NCBI RefSeq assembly: GCF_024679245.1
Contig: NC_090195.1
Location: 3,662,300 to 3,726,299 of the forward strand
From: Pseudorasbora parva
Taxonomy: Eukaryota; Chordata; Actinopteri; Cypriniformes; Gobionidae
Reading direction: 5' to 3'
Length of the DNA: 64,000 bases
A program made the translations under genes and the position numbers. Under the pieces are notes generated by a model. It was not told the origin of the DNA, did no database searches, and saw only the letters and a program-made list of their open reading frames with translations. This document shows, one piece after another, positions 43,678 through 55,683 of the stretch (within the stretch, counting starts at the first letter, position 1; each line of letters begins with the position of its first letter).

Positions 43678-44338
43678 CAGCCTCCTCCAAAAAGCGCTAG
43701 ACATCATCAAGAAACAGAGCTGACAACTGCCCCCACCCCGCGCCAAAACACAGCACCAGCAGTGTATCTGTCACAATAAGCTCAGCAATAACACGCACAC
43801 ACATGCACTTTCCCTCGCGATCCACGCCGAGCGCTGACATGACAGGCGCGCGCGTCTCTGGAACATGGAGAGCCGCCGTGTCGCGTTTTTACGAGTCTCG
43901 CGTCACTTGAAGTTGCAGACGGCGTGTTTGCTGACTAATTAACAGTCTGGTACCGTCAGCATCAGTTCACAGTCATTGTAGAGGGTTGCAGTGTTTCTCA
44001 CGCCGAGACTTTTGGACAAGAATCGGGCTCAGATTTCTGTCTCTCAGACCCCCCCTCCCCTTCCCTCCTCTCCTCCTCCTCCTCCTTTCCCCTTTCCAGA
44101 AGCAGTACGCCAGGAGCTGCTGGCTCTCCCTGCTCTATTTCACCAATGACAGTGTTTGAAATGGCTGCATCATATTTTAGCGCTGTGTTAACACGAGCGC
44201 GCGTTTACGCACCGCGCGGGACAGGCGTTTCCACGCGCCCTGTGGAGTATGTCCCAGCGTTATTAGAGCAGGCATCATTCAATATTTTAATATCTTATAA
44301 CTCTCAGATCCTTCACACTCAGTCCAAGTTTAACAGAT
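42266..44338. other. Intergenic downstream of nog2, GC-richer toward the right
   Basis: CA tracts at 43060-43081 and 43645-43673. A 49-nt pure pyrimidine run lies at 44049-44097. Sequence from 43780 to 44260 is CpG-rich and not repetitive. No gene seen. Confidence 0.45.
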
Positions 44339-44784
44339 TTTATTGCTAAAACCATGGCATTTACACTGACATGTTCATTATTATTATTAATATTCTCTTA
44401 AATTCATTTTTAGAAGTTTTCAAGTAGAATTTCTGGTATATTCTATTCTCTTCTCTTTATCTATACATACTCACAACAGTTAAAACAATAAATAAAACGT
44501 ACACATTTGTTTTTTTGCTTACTAAAATACTATATTTTCAAAAGAAAGAAAAGGCCGAGTTCACGTGTATAATTTTCAGCCCAGCCTTTTTTTTTTTAAA
44601 TCATCATTATTGATATTAATATCTGTACAAAACTTCTAGGCATCGACGTAGTGTTCTTCGGTCTCTATAAATAGAGTTCAGTGAGGAAAGTGAAGTTCTC
44701 TCGTGCGTCTTCGCAATCGCAATAATTTCATAAAAATAAGCACGAGCTGCTCCTCGTGAGGATATATGGTCCTGATCCTTTAAT
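44339..44784 (-). promoter_or_regulatory. Candidate nog2 3' UTR polyadenylation signals
   Basis: Two hexamers lie downstream of the nog2 stop on the minus strand: ATTAAA at 44784-44779 (about 205 nt after the stop) and AATAAA at 44344-44339 (about 645 nt after it). The intervening DNA is AT-rich, as expected of a noggin 3' UTR. Which site is used cannot be told from sequence. Confidence 0.35.
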
Positions 44785-44989
44785 AAAAATAGCTGCATTC
44801 TTCTTCGTCGTCTTCTTCCTTTGACTTAAATATGTACATATATGTCATATATTTTGAATTAGAAAGCTATATATATATATATTTAAAAAAATAGATTCGC
44901 TATGTGGCGCCACACATCCCTGTCCGTGGGTAAACAGTGCAATCATTCATAATCGATAACCCCTCTCGCGGGTGGCGCGCGCGCGCTGC

Positions 44990-45625
44990 TCAGCAGGAGC
45001 ACTTGCACTCGGAGATGATCGGGTACTGCACCGGTATCCACGTGCAGTATTTCTGCCGCAGGAAGCCCTGGCAGTACCACCGCAGGAAGGTCTTGGTCAC
45101 CGACTTGACGGGCTTGCAGGACATGCCCTCGGGGAAGGAGCACGAGCGCTCGCTGAAGCAGTTGCCCTCCTTGATGTAGCGCGGCCAGAAGCGCGCGCCC
45201 AGGTCCTTCCAAGTGTACAACACCGGGCAGTGCGTGTACATCCACAGCCACTGCAGGAACTTCCGCCGCGCCTTCTTGCCCACCTTGACGCGCCTGCCGT
45301 ACGGCGTCTCCGTCATGTCCAGCCTCTTGAGCTCGGGGGGCATGGGCAGGCGCGGCAGGTCCGGCGGCGCGCTGGCGTTCAGCTGCGCGGGCAGGTGGAT
45401 GGACATAAAGTTGGGGTCGAAGTGGCTGCCCAGCTTCTTGCGCAGCGTCCTCTCCGAGAGGTCCTGCTCACGCGGGTCGTACTCCGGGTCGGGCTCCTCG
45501 ATGAGGCCCGGGACGGGCAGATGCTCGCTGGGAGAGGGCCTCAGGCGCAGGTAATGCTGGGCCGCGGTGCCGTGCGCGCACAGGAGCAGCAGTAGCAGCG
45601 GCAGCGCGCGGGTGATGCTGCCCAT
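44990..45625 (-). CDS. nog2: Noggin-2, secreted BMP antagonist, single exon, intact
   Basis: Noggin binds BMP ligands outside the cell and blocks both receptor-binding faces. The 211-residue protein has a leucine-rich signal peptide (1-22). It is followed by the N-terminal clip (QHYLRLRPSPSEHLP, with Pro30 and Pro32), an acidic DPEYDPREQDL segment, and one sequon at N83. A basic heparin-binding stretch (GRRVKVGKKARRKF, 110-123) comes next, then the cysteine knot with all nine cysteines (133, 156, 162, 170, 185, 194, 207, 209, 211), ending SECKCSC. Most vertebrate noggins are single-exon and 205-235 aa, so this is full length. RTLRKKLGSHFDP, PYGRRV and the RKFLQWLW region match noggin-2 rather than noggin-1/3, which have SKKLRRKLQMWLW. 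The start is the first ATG after the TATA-like elements. A 207-residue open frame on the opposite strand is a GC-rich shadow. Confidence 0.95.
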   Translation of the reverse strand: MGSITRALPLLLLLLCAHGTAAQHYLRLRPSPSEHLPVPGLIEEPDPEYDPREQDLSERTLRKKLGSHFDPNFMSIHLPAQLNASAPPDLPRLPMPPELKRLDMTETPYGRRVKVGKKARRKFLQWLWMYTHCPVLYTWKDLGARFWPRYIKEGNCFSERSCSFPEGMSCKPVKSVTKTFLRWYCQGFLRQKYCTWIPVQYPIISECKCSC

Positions 45626-45680
45626 GACTCGTCTTCTGTCTGTCTACGGAGTGGAGTTGGCCCTCACTGTGCCCTCGTGC

Positions 45681-45720
45681 ATAAATAGTCCGAGCGACAG
45701 CACGAGCGAGATCTTTTAAT
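45681..45720 (-). promoter_or_regulatory. Candidate nog2 core promoter (TATA-like elements)
   Basis: On the minus strand TATTTAT occurs at 45687-45681, 56-62 bp upstream of the nog2 ATG, and ATTAAAAG occurs at 45720-45713. Either could place transcription initiation in a short 5' UTR. The surrounding sequence is GC-rich. The call rests on motif and spacing only. Confidence 0.45.
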
Positions 45721-45868
45721 AGACGGCCGCGTGGCCCGGAATGACATGGGACATGGGCTGTTTTTTTTTTCTTCTTCTCAGGGATACTCGCTCAGGTGAG
45801 GCGTGCCAAGTGCGTAATCTTCAAAAGCGTATCCTCATCGGACTTTCCTCTAGCGAAGCTGTTGGCGG

Positions 45869-45882
45869 GTCACCATGGCAAC
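45869..45882. promoter_or_regulatory. RFX-type X-box upstream of nog2
   Basis: GTCACCATGGCAAC is a complete X-box: half-sites GTCACC and GGCAAC with a 2-bp spacer, close to palindromic. It lies about 245 bp upstream of the nog2 start codon in non-repetitive DNA. The motif is seen directly. Its use by RFX factors is inference. Confidence 0.5.
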
Positions 45883-46442
45883 GGGATAGGATGGGATGGG
45901 ACCGTTTCTGCAGCCTGCTAGGGTTTTGTTGCCGGGTGCCACCCAAACTGGCGTTTGAAATGTCAGCGCGCCCGCGGAATGGAGCGCGTCTTAGCCAATG
46001 TTATTTTTACGCTCTCTCTCTCTCTCTCTCTCTGAGCGCACAGGCTCCAGTCCGTCCCGCCGAACCGGCGCTGCTGAACCGGGAAGAGAGCCGCTCAATC
46101 TCAATCTCTCCACTGAGCGGGCAGATCCTGCAGAACTTCGCGCGCAATCGGAACCACAACCCGCGTCTAGAACATGTTCGGCACAAGTCCCGAATAAAAC
46201 CAGACTCTTGACAGCTTCGAGCAGTCCTCTACACGCCAAGCGTTCCCGCGAATCTCTGCTGCATGCTCTTCAGACGCGGCTGCGGAACCGTCATATCCAC
46301 GACGTGCCAGAAATCCGTCCGAAAACTCGCCTGGTCCTGATCTGGGACAGAGGAGAATGAGCGCGTCTGGAGGAGAACTCCTCTCTTTCCCAAGTTAAAT
46401 ATCCCCTCCCCTTCCCTCCCCCCGTCAACTCCAAGAGCGCGC

Positions 46443-46475
<33 letters not shown>

Positions 46476-46527
46476 CGCGCGCGCGCGGGGCCAGCTCACC
46501 AAGAACCCTCAGTCTGACTGACAGCAG

Positions 46528-47858
<1,331 letters not shown>

Positions 47859-48403
47859 CATTCATAACATTTATATAGCGCTTTTCTAGACACTCAAAGC
47901 GCTTTACTCTTCAACCACCACCAATGTGCAGCATCACCTGGATGATGCGACGGCAGCCATATTGTGCCAGAACGCTCACCACACACCAGCTGATTGGTGG
48001 ACAGGAGACAGAGTGATTAAGCCAATCAGGATATGGGGATGATTAGGAGGCCATGATGAAACAGGGGCCAATGGGCAAATTTAGTCAGGACGCTGGAGTT
48101 ACACCCCTACTCTTTATCGACGGACATCCTGGGATTTTTAATGACCACAGAGAGTCAGGACCTCGGTTTAACGTCTCATCCGAAAGACGGTGCTCTTTGA
48201 CAGTATAGTGTCCCATCATTATACTGGGGTGTTAGGACCCACACACACCACAGGGTGAGCGCCCCCTGCTGGCCTCACTAACACTTCTACCAGCAGCTCC
48301 TGGTTTTCCCAGTTGGTCTCCCATCCAGGCACTGGCCAGGCTCAGCCCTGCTTAGCTTCAGTGGGAAAGCAATCTTGGGCTACAGGGTGATATGGCTGCT
48401 GGC
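47859..48403 (-). mobile_element. Full-length SINE3 (5S-rRNA-headed SINE)
   Basis: Read on the minus strand, the head (48403 to about 48298) is 5S-rRNA-like: GCCAGCAGCCATATCACCCT, box A AAGCTAAGCAGGG (48358-48346) and box C TGGATGGGAGACC (48327-48315). The body continues through CAGCAGGGGGCGCTC, ends in the LINE-like tail near AAGCGCTATATAAATG, and is collinear with the 12686-12890 fragment. SINE3 is known from zebrafish and is the reference for this call. Confidence 0.92.
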
Positions 48404-48656
48404 GTTAAAATATTTTCCTATTCAAATTTAAGTGAATGAGCTTCTGATATTATACAATAAAAAATGGTCTGATAATGAATGTTAATATAAAGTGTCATAA
48501 AAATGGTAAACCCAACCAATCTTGCAAGTACTGAGTAATAGTAATTAATAACATGTACTTGCTCTAGTGTTAGGGTAGGATAAGGATTAGGGTTTGACTG
48601 AGGGCATATGAGGGAATATAGACCCTGGAATACTGCAAATACTAGATATGAGTATC
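48404..48656. other. Intergenic, no gene seen
   Basis: Short AT-rich stretch with GTTAGGGTAGGATAAGG repeat-like sequence near 48570. Confidence 0.5.
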
Positions 48657-48859
48657 TGGAGAGGGAGGATGGATAGATAAAAGGTCGGATGGACCGATAA
48701 ATGGATAGACGGATGGGTGAATAGATAGATAGATTAATGGAAGGATGGATAGATAGACAGATGGATGGACAGATGGATGGATAGATAGACGGATGGATAG
48801 ACAGATGAATGGATAGATGGATGGACGGACGGACGGACGGACGGACGGACGGACGGACG

Positions 48860-48952
<93 letters not shown>

Positions 48953-49598
48953 GTAGATGGATGGATAGACAGATGGATGGATAGATAGATAGATGGACAG
49001 ACAGATGGATGGATAGATAGATAGACAGATGGATGGATAGATAGATGGATGGATGGATGGACAGATGGATGGATGGAAGGACGGACGAACGGATGGACAG
49101 ATGGATGGAAGGCAGACGAACGGATGGACAGATGGATGGAAGGACGAACGGATGGACAGGTGGATGGAAGGACGAACGGATGGACAGGTGGATGGAAGGA
49201 CGGACGAACGGATGGACAGATGGATGGAAGGCAGACGAACGGATGGACAGATGGATGGAAGGACGAACGGATGGACAGGTGGATGGAAGGACGGACGAAC
49301 GGATGGACAGATGGATGGAAGGCGGACGAACGGATGGACAGATGGATGGAAGGACGAACGGATGGACAGGTGGATGGAAGGACGGACGAACGGATGGACA
49401 GATGGATGGAAGGCAGACGAACGGATGGACAGATGGATGGAAGGACGAACGGATGGACAGGTGGATGGAAGGACGGATGAACGGATGGACAGATGGATGG
49501 AAGGCGGACGAACGGATGGACAGATGGATGGAAGGACGGACGAACGGATGGACAGATGGATGGAAGGACGGTCGAACGGATGGATGGACGGACAGACA
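48657..49598. repeat. GGAY-type tetranucleotide array with 91-bp higher-order repeat
   Basis: From 48657 to about 49075 there are GGAT, GGAC, CAGA and GATA tetramer runs. From 49081 to about 49570 three related units (32, 31 and 28 bp, core GAACGGATGGACAG plus GTGG or ATGG) form a 91-bp period, with ACGGACGAAC or ACGGATGAAC at 49081, 49200, 49291, 49382 and 49473. The first interval is 119 bp because of one extra 28-bp unit. Long frames on both strands (up to 393 codons, Asp/Arg/Trp-rich or Ser/Pro/His-rich) result from the repeat and are not genes. Confidence 0.95.
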
Positions 49599-50082
49599 AT
49601 TGTTGTGAATATTAATTTGCGTGTCGTTGTCTCGGAGCGACTGTTGTTCGGTCAGATTAAAGCTCTCAGCTCTCACTCATCTCTCAGCTCAGCTCTTGTT
49701 TTGCTCCGTGTCTCTCTGGCTCAACTGCGTCTCTAACTGAAAGCAGATGCTGGAAGCAGCACTGAGAATCTGGGCTCGTTTAGCGCTGCCTGTTTGAAGA
49801 TTTCCTCTTTATTCTTTCTGAAGCTTTTCACTGTACGCCTTGTAAACAGCATTAAATTGACGAATCTCTCTGGCGACAGCGATGGAGGCTGGTGCCGCGT
49901 GTTTATCGCAATGCTAGTGATGAAGTGCTCGATATAAACGTGTGTTTGTGCCAGGCCGGTGGAGGAATATACCGCGGGATGATGTCATGCCTTACCTTCA
50001 GCATATGGGGGCAACGGCGTTTGATTGACAGCCCAGACTGTGAGGGTTTTCAGTGACACAGCATGGGGACGCTTCCCTCTAA

Positions 50083-50123
<41 letters not shown>

Positions 50124-51119
50124 ACTGAGCACACAACTCCAACACAACACCGCTCTACGCTTCTATTCAGGCCTAACGTGTCGCACAAAAAGGGGAGGAG
50201 AAGACACAGGAAGAAAAGAAAAGTGGAAGAGGGGGTGGGCAGGAGGTCAATAATGATCTCTCGGCCTCATTTAATTGGGATGCGGTCAGTGTGTGTGTGA
50301 CTTCACTGCATTCCAGCTTGATTACCCTCATTCATGGTGCCTAAAATTAAAATGAATGCGAGAAAATATCCTGCTGAGACGGAAAGCTGGGAAAAGGAAG
50401 AGACCCAGGGAGAGGGCATTCCCAACGCGAGGGGGGCGGGATGACATCACATTCCTGGAGCCAGATTCATAATCACCATTACTGCTGTAATTCAGTCCAT
50501 CGCAGAGCCCAAACGCGGACGGCGATGTGAGAGGAGAAGAGTGAACCCAAATGATCTGACGGCTCAATCGAATTGAAGACTTCATGTGAACACTTCAACC
50601 GATCGGCCTGAAATCATCCTAACATGATCAAAATAAGCATGGAAAAGCTTGAGTACAACGATCTCACACTTCTTCTGCCAGCACGTAACCACTCCACAAC
50701 TCTAAATGCACTTACAAAACAAAACATAAAAACATACTTATAATTTAATCTTGCTTTCTAATATTTTTGGCATACATAATGTTGCCTCTGTGAATTGCTT
50801 ACGCTCCACTATTAGAAGTCGCTTTAGGTAAAAACATGCTAAATGCATAAATGACAAACTAAGATCTCTGATATTTACATACGTTTTACTTCTTATGAAC
50901 GTATGGGTTTATTTTTATCAACCGGTTAGTGGAGGAGACTGAATATTTACTAAATATTTGCCCCTCTAACATATTTGTCAGTTTCCTTTTAGGCACAAAT
51001 AAGTAAAACAAAAGAAAAGAAAAAAAGACGATTATACTCACTGTAGCTTCGGTGAGATTATCACAGTGGCTTTCTACCGTTTTGTTCAGAATAAATAAAT
51101 GCACATGTAACATTATGAA
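49599..51119. other. Intergenic, partly unique
   Basis: TG tract at 50084-50121. About 50240-50590 is non-repetitive, with TAATTGGGATGCGG and ATCACCATTACTGCTGTAAT, a plausible conserved non-coding segment. No coding frame recognised. Confidence 0.4.
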
Positions 51120-52741
51120 ACAGATAGATAGATAAGTGATGGCTGGACAGATAGATGATGGATGGATGGATGGACAGATATTTAGATGATGGATGGATGA
51201 ACAGATAGATGATGGATGGATGGATGAACAGATAGATGATGGATGGATGGATGGCCAGATAGATGAAAAATGGATGGATGGACAGATAGATGATAAATGG
51301 ATGGATGGACAGATAGATGATGGATGGATGGATGGATAGATTATGGATGGACAGATAGATGATGGATGGATGGATGGATGGATGGATGGGCAGACAGATG
51401 ATGGATGGATGGACAGATAGATAGATGATGGATGGACAGATAGATAGATGATGGATGGACAGTTAGATGATGAATGGATGGATGGATGGATGGACAGATA
51501 GATGATGGACGGATGGATGGATGGACAGATAGATGATGGACGGATGGATGGATGGATGGACAGATATATGATGGATGGATGAACAGATAGATTTATGGAT
51601 GGATGGATGGATGGACAGATATATGATGGATGGATGGACAGATAGATTTATGGATGGATGGATGGATGGACAGATATATGATGGATGGATGGACAGATAG
51701 ATTTATGGATGGATGGATGGATGGATGGATGGATGGATGGATGGACAGATATATGATGGATGGATGGACAGATAGATTTATGGATGGATGGATGGACAGC
51801 TAGATGATGGATGGATAGATATATGATGGATGGATGGACAGATATATGATGGATGGATGAACAGATAGATTTATGGATGGATGGATGGATGGATGGACAG
51901 ATATATGATGGATGGATGGACAGATAGATTTATGGATGGATGGATGGACAGCTAGATGATGGATGGACAGATATATTATGGATGGATGAACAGATAGATT
52001 TATGGATGGATGGATGGATGGATGGACAGGTATATGATGGATGGATGGACAGATAGATTTATGGATGGATGGATGGATGGATGGATGGACAGGTATATGA
52101 TGGATGGATGGACAGATAGATTTATGGATGGATGGATGGACATTTAGATGATGGATGGACAGATATATTATGGATGGATGAGCAGATAGATTTATGGATG
52201 GAGGAACAGATAGATTTATGGATGGATGGACAGTTAGATGATGGATGGACAGATATATGATGGATGGATGGACAGATAGATTTATGGATGGATGGATGGA
52301 CAGTTAGATGATGGATGGACAGATAGATGATGGATGGACAGTTAGATGATGGATGGACAGATAGATGATGGATGGATGGACAGATAGATGATGGATGGAT
52401 GGACAGATAGATGATGGATGGATGAACAGATAGATTTATGGATGGATGGATGGATGGATGGATGGATGGACAGATAGATGATGGATGGATGGACAGATAG
52501 ATTTATGGATGGATGGATGGATGGACAGATGATGATGGATGGATGGACAGATAGATGATGGATGGACAGATGATGATGGATGGATGGACAGATGATGATG
52601 GATGGATGGACAGATAGATGATGGATGGACAGATAGATGATGGATGGACAGATAGATGATGGATGGATGGACAGATAGATGATGGATGGACAGATAGATG
52701 ATGGATGGATGAACAGATGATGGATGGATGGATGGACAGAT
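51120..52741. repeat. 1.6-kb GGAT/CAGATA minisatellite
   Basis: Repeats built of (GGAT)n, GGACAGATAGATGATGG, GGACAGATATATGATGG and GATAGATTTATGG in variable order. A recurring block of GGACAGATATATGATGGATG then GGACAGATAGATTTATGGAT gives a higher-order period. Confidence 0.95.
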
Positions 52742-53904
52742 TATAAAGTTTAGGGTTCTCAGAATTGGAGATCGGATTGGATTCATTTAGCTTGACGGGA
52801 ATCGCTCCTATTCCAAAGCATTTGTTCAGAGCAGAATTGTGCAAGTTCATCAGGCGAAGTGATCGAATCTCATAAAGACAGACATTTGGCACAACACAAG
52901 ACTGAAGTCGGTCGCCCAGAACACATTTAAAGGGATAGTTCACCCAAGATTTAGATTTGGATTTAAATAGGCAAATCCTTAAGAGTCTATGATTGGATGA
53001 TTATTGCAGTGATTATTATGTTATATGTTTCTCAACAGTTCTTCTATCCCTCACTGATGGAGTGTGTAGCTTTTCATTTCTTTAACAGTCATGTGAAAGA
53101 CCCATCATGGCCATATTCCAGGATGAGGATGTCCAGATTCATCAGCTCAGACTGAGAGAGAATGGCTGTGAGCGATCATGAAGAATCATTCACACACATG
53201 AAGTCCAGAGCTTAAATTCACTGAAAGTCTTTGGGATGTGCAGAGGAGACTTTACACACTGCTGGACTCTTGCATTGGCAATACAAGATCTGAACCAAAA
53301 GCTGATGCACCTCTTCATGAAAATAACATCTCAACATTTATTTCCATCAAGAGGTGCATTAATTCATGCTTGAAAATTATTCTTTATGCTCCAACCATTC
53401 TTTTTTTCTCTAACGAAGACTTTTTATGAAGCATATTTCTATGGCGCAGTTAAACAGAAAACCTCTTCCAAAGCCAACCCCGCTGAAAAGTCTCACTTTC
53501 ACAACGCGCAAACAAATGACTAGTTAGTGAAAACTTGTCGTGTTGTGTCTGGTTAGGACACACTGTCAGGAGAACCGAAACACACTTAAGAACTTAAGAT
53601 TCATCTGCTATCTGTCCCGCTGTCACACTCACGGCTGTGGATGTTAAACACTGAAAGGCTCTGTGAGGTGAAAGTATAACTCTGAGGAGTGTGTGTGTGT
53701 GACTGTGGCGAAGATGCCGGTCGCGCTGAGCACATACTGTGAAATGCCTCAGTGCAGCGACAGCATGCAGAACGGCACAGGACAGAGGCGCTCTGTAGAC
53801 ACAGAAGATGTCCTGAATATTGACTCACACTGGTGATCTAATCAAAAGACACATAAACGAGCAGCTGCGGACAAACACGGAGAAAACAAACATCCCTCGT
53901 TTAG

Positions 53905-53983
<79 letters not shown>

Positions 53984-54001
53984 GGACCGTCTCTGATAGA
54001 C

Positions 54002-54060
<59 letters not shown>

Positions 54061-54665
54061 CACACACACGCGCGCGCGGCTAAAGTGAATCTGCTACTGT
54101 AGGACTCGTGATTTAGTCAATCCATTGAAAATCTACAGGCAAACAAATGGACTGACATCATCTTTAGGAAACTTGGTTACATAAAAAGCTTAAAAATGCC
54201 AATATTCATGATGTTTCTCAATTTTATATCATAAAAAGATTGTAAAAAAAAGGCACATGCATCAAAATATATTGTAAAAACATTGCAAAAAAGACCAAAT
54301 TGATGCAGAAATCACAAAAATTGGGTACAGAATAAAAAAAAAAATCAAAGCTACTGAAAAAGTAAAGAATCTGCACACTTTAAAAGCCTCCATGGATTTC
54401 ATTCCTCAGGAAGTCTTTCTAATCAAATCTGAGGAAGAGTTGAAGGATTCGAAGGGCTCACTACTTTATTAAAATACGCTGTGGGAGCTTTCAAAGAAAG
54501 CAGAACCTTTCTTTATGTTTTTCGATTTATACTTTTTTAATAGGCATTGCAATATTTATATGATATATCTTTTAGCAACATCCTGATTATTGCATCTTTA
54601 CTTATTATTTGACAACTACAGCTTCTTCCTGACTGACAGACATTGAGGGAAACTCAATGGCCCCA
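52742..54665. other. Intergenic with GA and CA tracts
   Basis: A 5' piece of the GGGTGAACT-family MITE (TTTAAAGGGATAGTTCACCC) at 52925-52945. GA tract 53911-53980. CA tract 54004-54069 ending in GCGCGCGCG. No gene seen. Confidence 0.6.
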
Positions 54666-54868
54666 TAGAGCAGGGTTTTCAGAGCTGTCCCGGAGACACC
54701 CAGCCCTGCACATGTTGTATGTCTGCCTCTGTCTTATCAGATGCACCCAATTTAGTTCCTGCAGTCTCTGCTAACGAGCTGATGAGTTGAATCAGGTGTG
54801 ATAAATGAGGGAGACAGAATGTGCAGGGCTGGGGTGACTCCAGGATGGGTTTAAAAACCGGCCCTAGA
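54666..54868. mobile_element. MITE with ~45-bp inverted ends
   Basis: TAGAGCAGGGTTTTCAGAGC with CACCCAGCCCTGCAC at the left mirror GTGCAGGGCTGGGGTG with AAAACCGGCCCTAGA at the right. No coding sequence. Confidence 0.7.
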
Positions 54869-55020
54869 GTCCTGAGGCTCATCACCGCCACAGAACGCAT
54901 GTTAATGCACTGATCCATCCCAGTCCTTCAGCCCTGAGTTACTAATAAAAGCAAAAATCCCACTTACATGAAGACACGTCATGTAAATCAAGACCTGTGT
55001 AGAGTTCTGTCCAATTTTAA

Positions 55021-55348
55021 AGGGAGACTTCACCCAAAAATGAAAATTCTGTCATCATTTACTCACCCAAAAGTTGTTCCAAACCTGTATGAGTTTCTTT
55101 CTTCTGCTGAACACAAAAGAAGAAATAATGAAGAATGTTTGTAACAAAGCAGAAAGAGCAACCATTGACTACCATAGTATTTTTTTTCCTACTATGGTAG
55201 TCAATGGTTGCTCTTTCTGCTTTGTTACAAACATTCTTCATTATTTCTTCTTTTGTGTTCAGCAGAAGAAAGAAACTCATACAGGTTTGGAACAACTTTT
55301 GGGTGAGTAAATGATGACAGAATTTTCATTTTTGGGTGAACTCTCCCT
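55021..55348. mobile_element. Near-perfect palindromic MITE (two 159-nt arms)
   Basis: Arms 55021-55179 and 55190-55348 are inverted copies differing at one position (C at 55028), around a 10-nt loop of eight T and two C. TTAA flanks both ends (55017-55020, 55349-55352). The sequence is the GGGTGAACT family (TTCACCCAAAAATGAAAATT, CCTGTATGAGTTTC). Identical 78-codon frames on both strands are a consequence of the palindrome. Confidence 0.97.
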
Positions 55349-55527
55349 TTAACTTTAATATCATGACCACATAACGCCGGTAACTTTCACACGTACAAGG
55401 ATACCCAAGAACGCCAGCCCTGTACTCACCGAATGACATCAGTAACACATCAACCGTTCATCTAACAAGGACAATATGGATATATTTAGAATACAGATAA
55501 TACACACACTTTCAGAATTATTCAGGT

Positions 55528-55663
<136 letters not shown>

Positions 55664-55683
55664 CCACATCATTCTGATAGGTA

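Noticed and set aside
44972..45595. 207-codon plus-strand frame opposite nog2
   Set aside because: An antisense shadow of the GC-rich nog2 coding exon, low-complexity Ala/Leu/Arg composition, no domain.
48298..48403. Functional 5S rRNA gene
   Set aside because: The 5S-like segment is diverged and fused to a SINE body and tail collinear with another copy, so it is SINE3.
49081..49598. CRISPR-like regular repeats
   Set aside because: There are no unique spacers and no cas genes. The array is contiguous tetramer-derived satellite in a vertebrate genome.
48418..49736. Long open frames on both strands (up to 393 codons) in the GGAY array
   Set aside because: They arise from the tetranucleotide array. 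Composition is repeat-driven, all frames and both strands are open, and there is no domain.
55059..55310. Two identical 78-codon proteins on opposite strands
   Set aside because: An unavoidable consequence of the palindromic MITE. Not genes.
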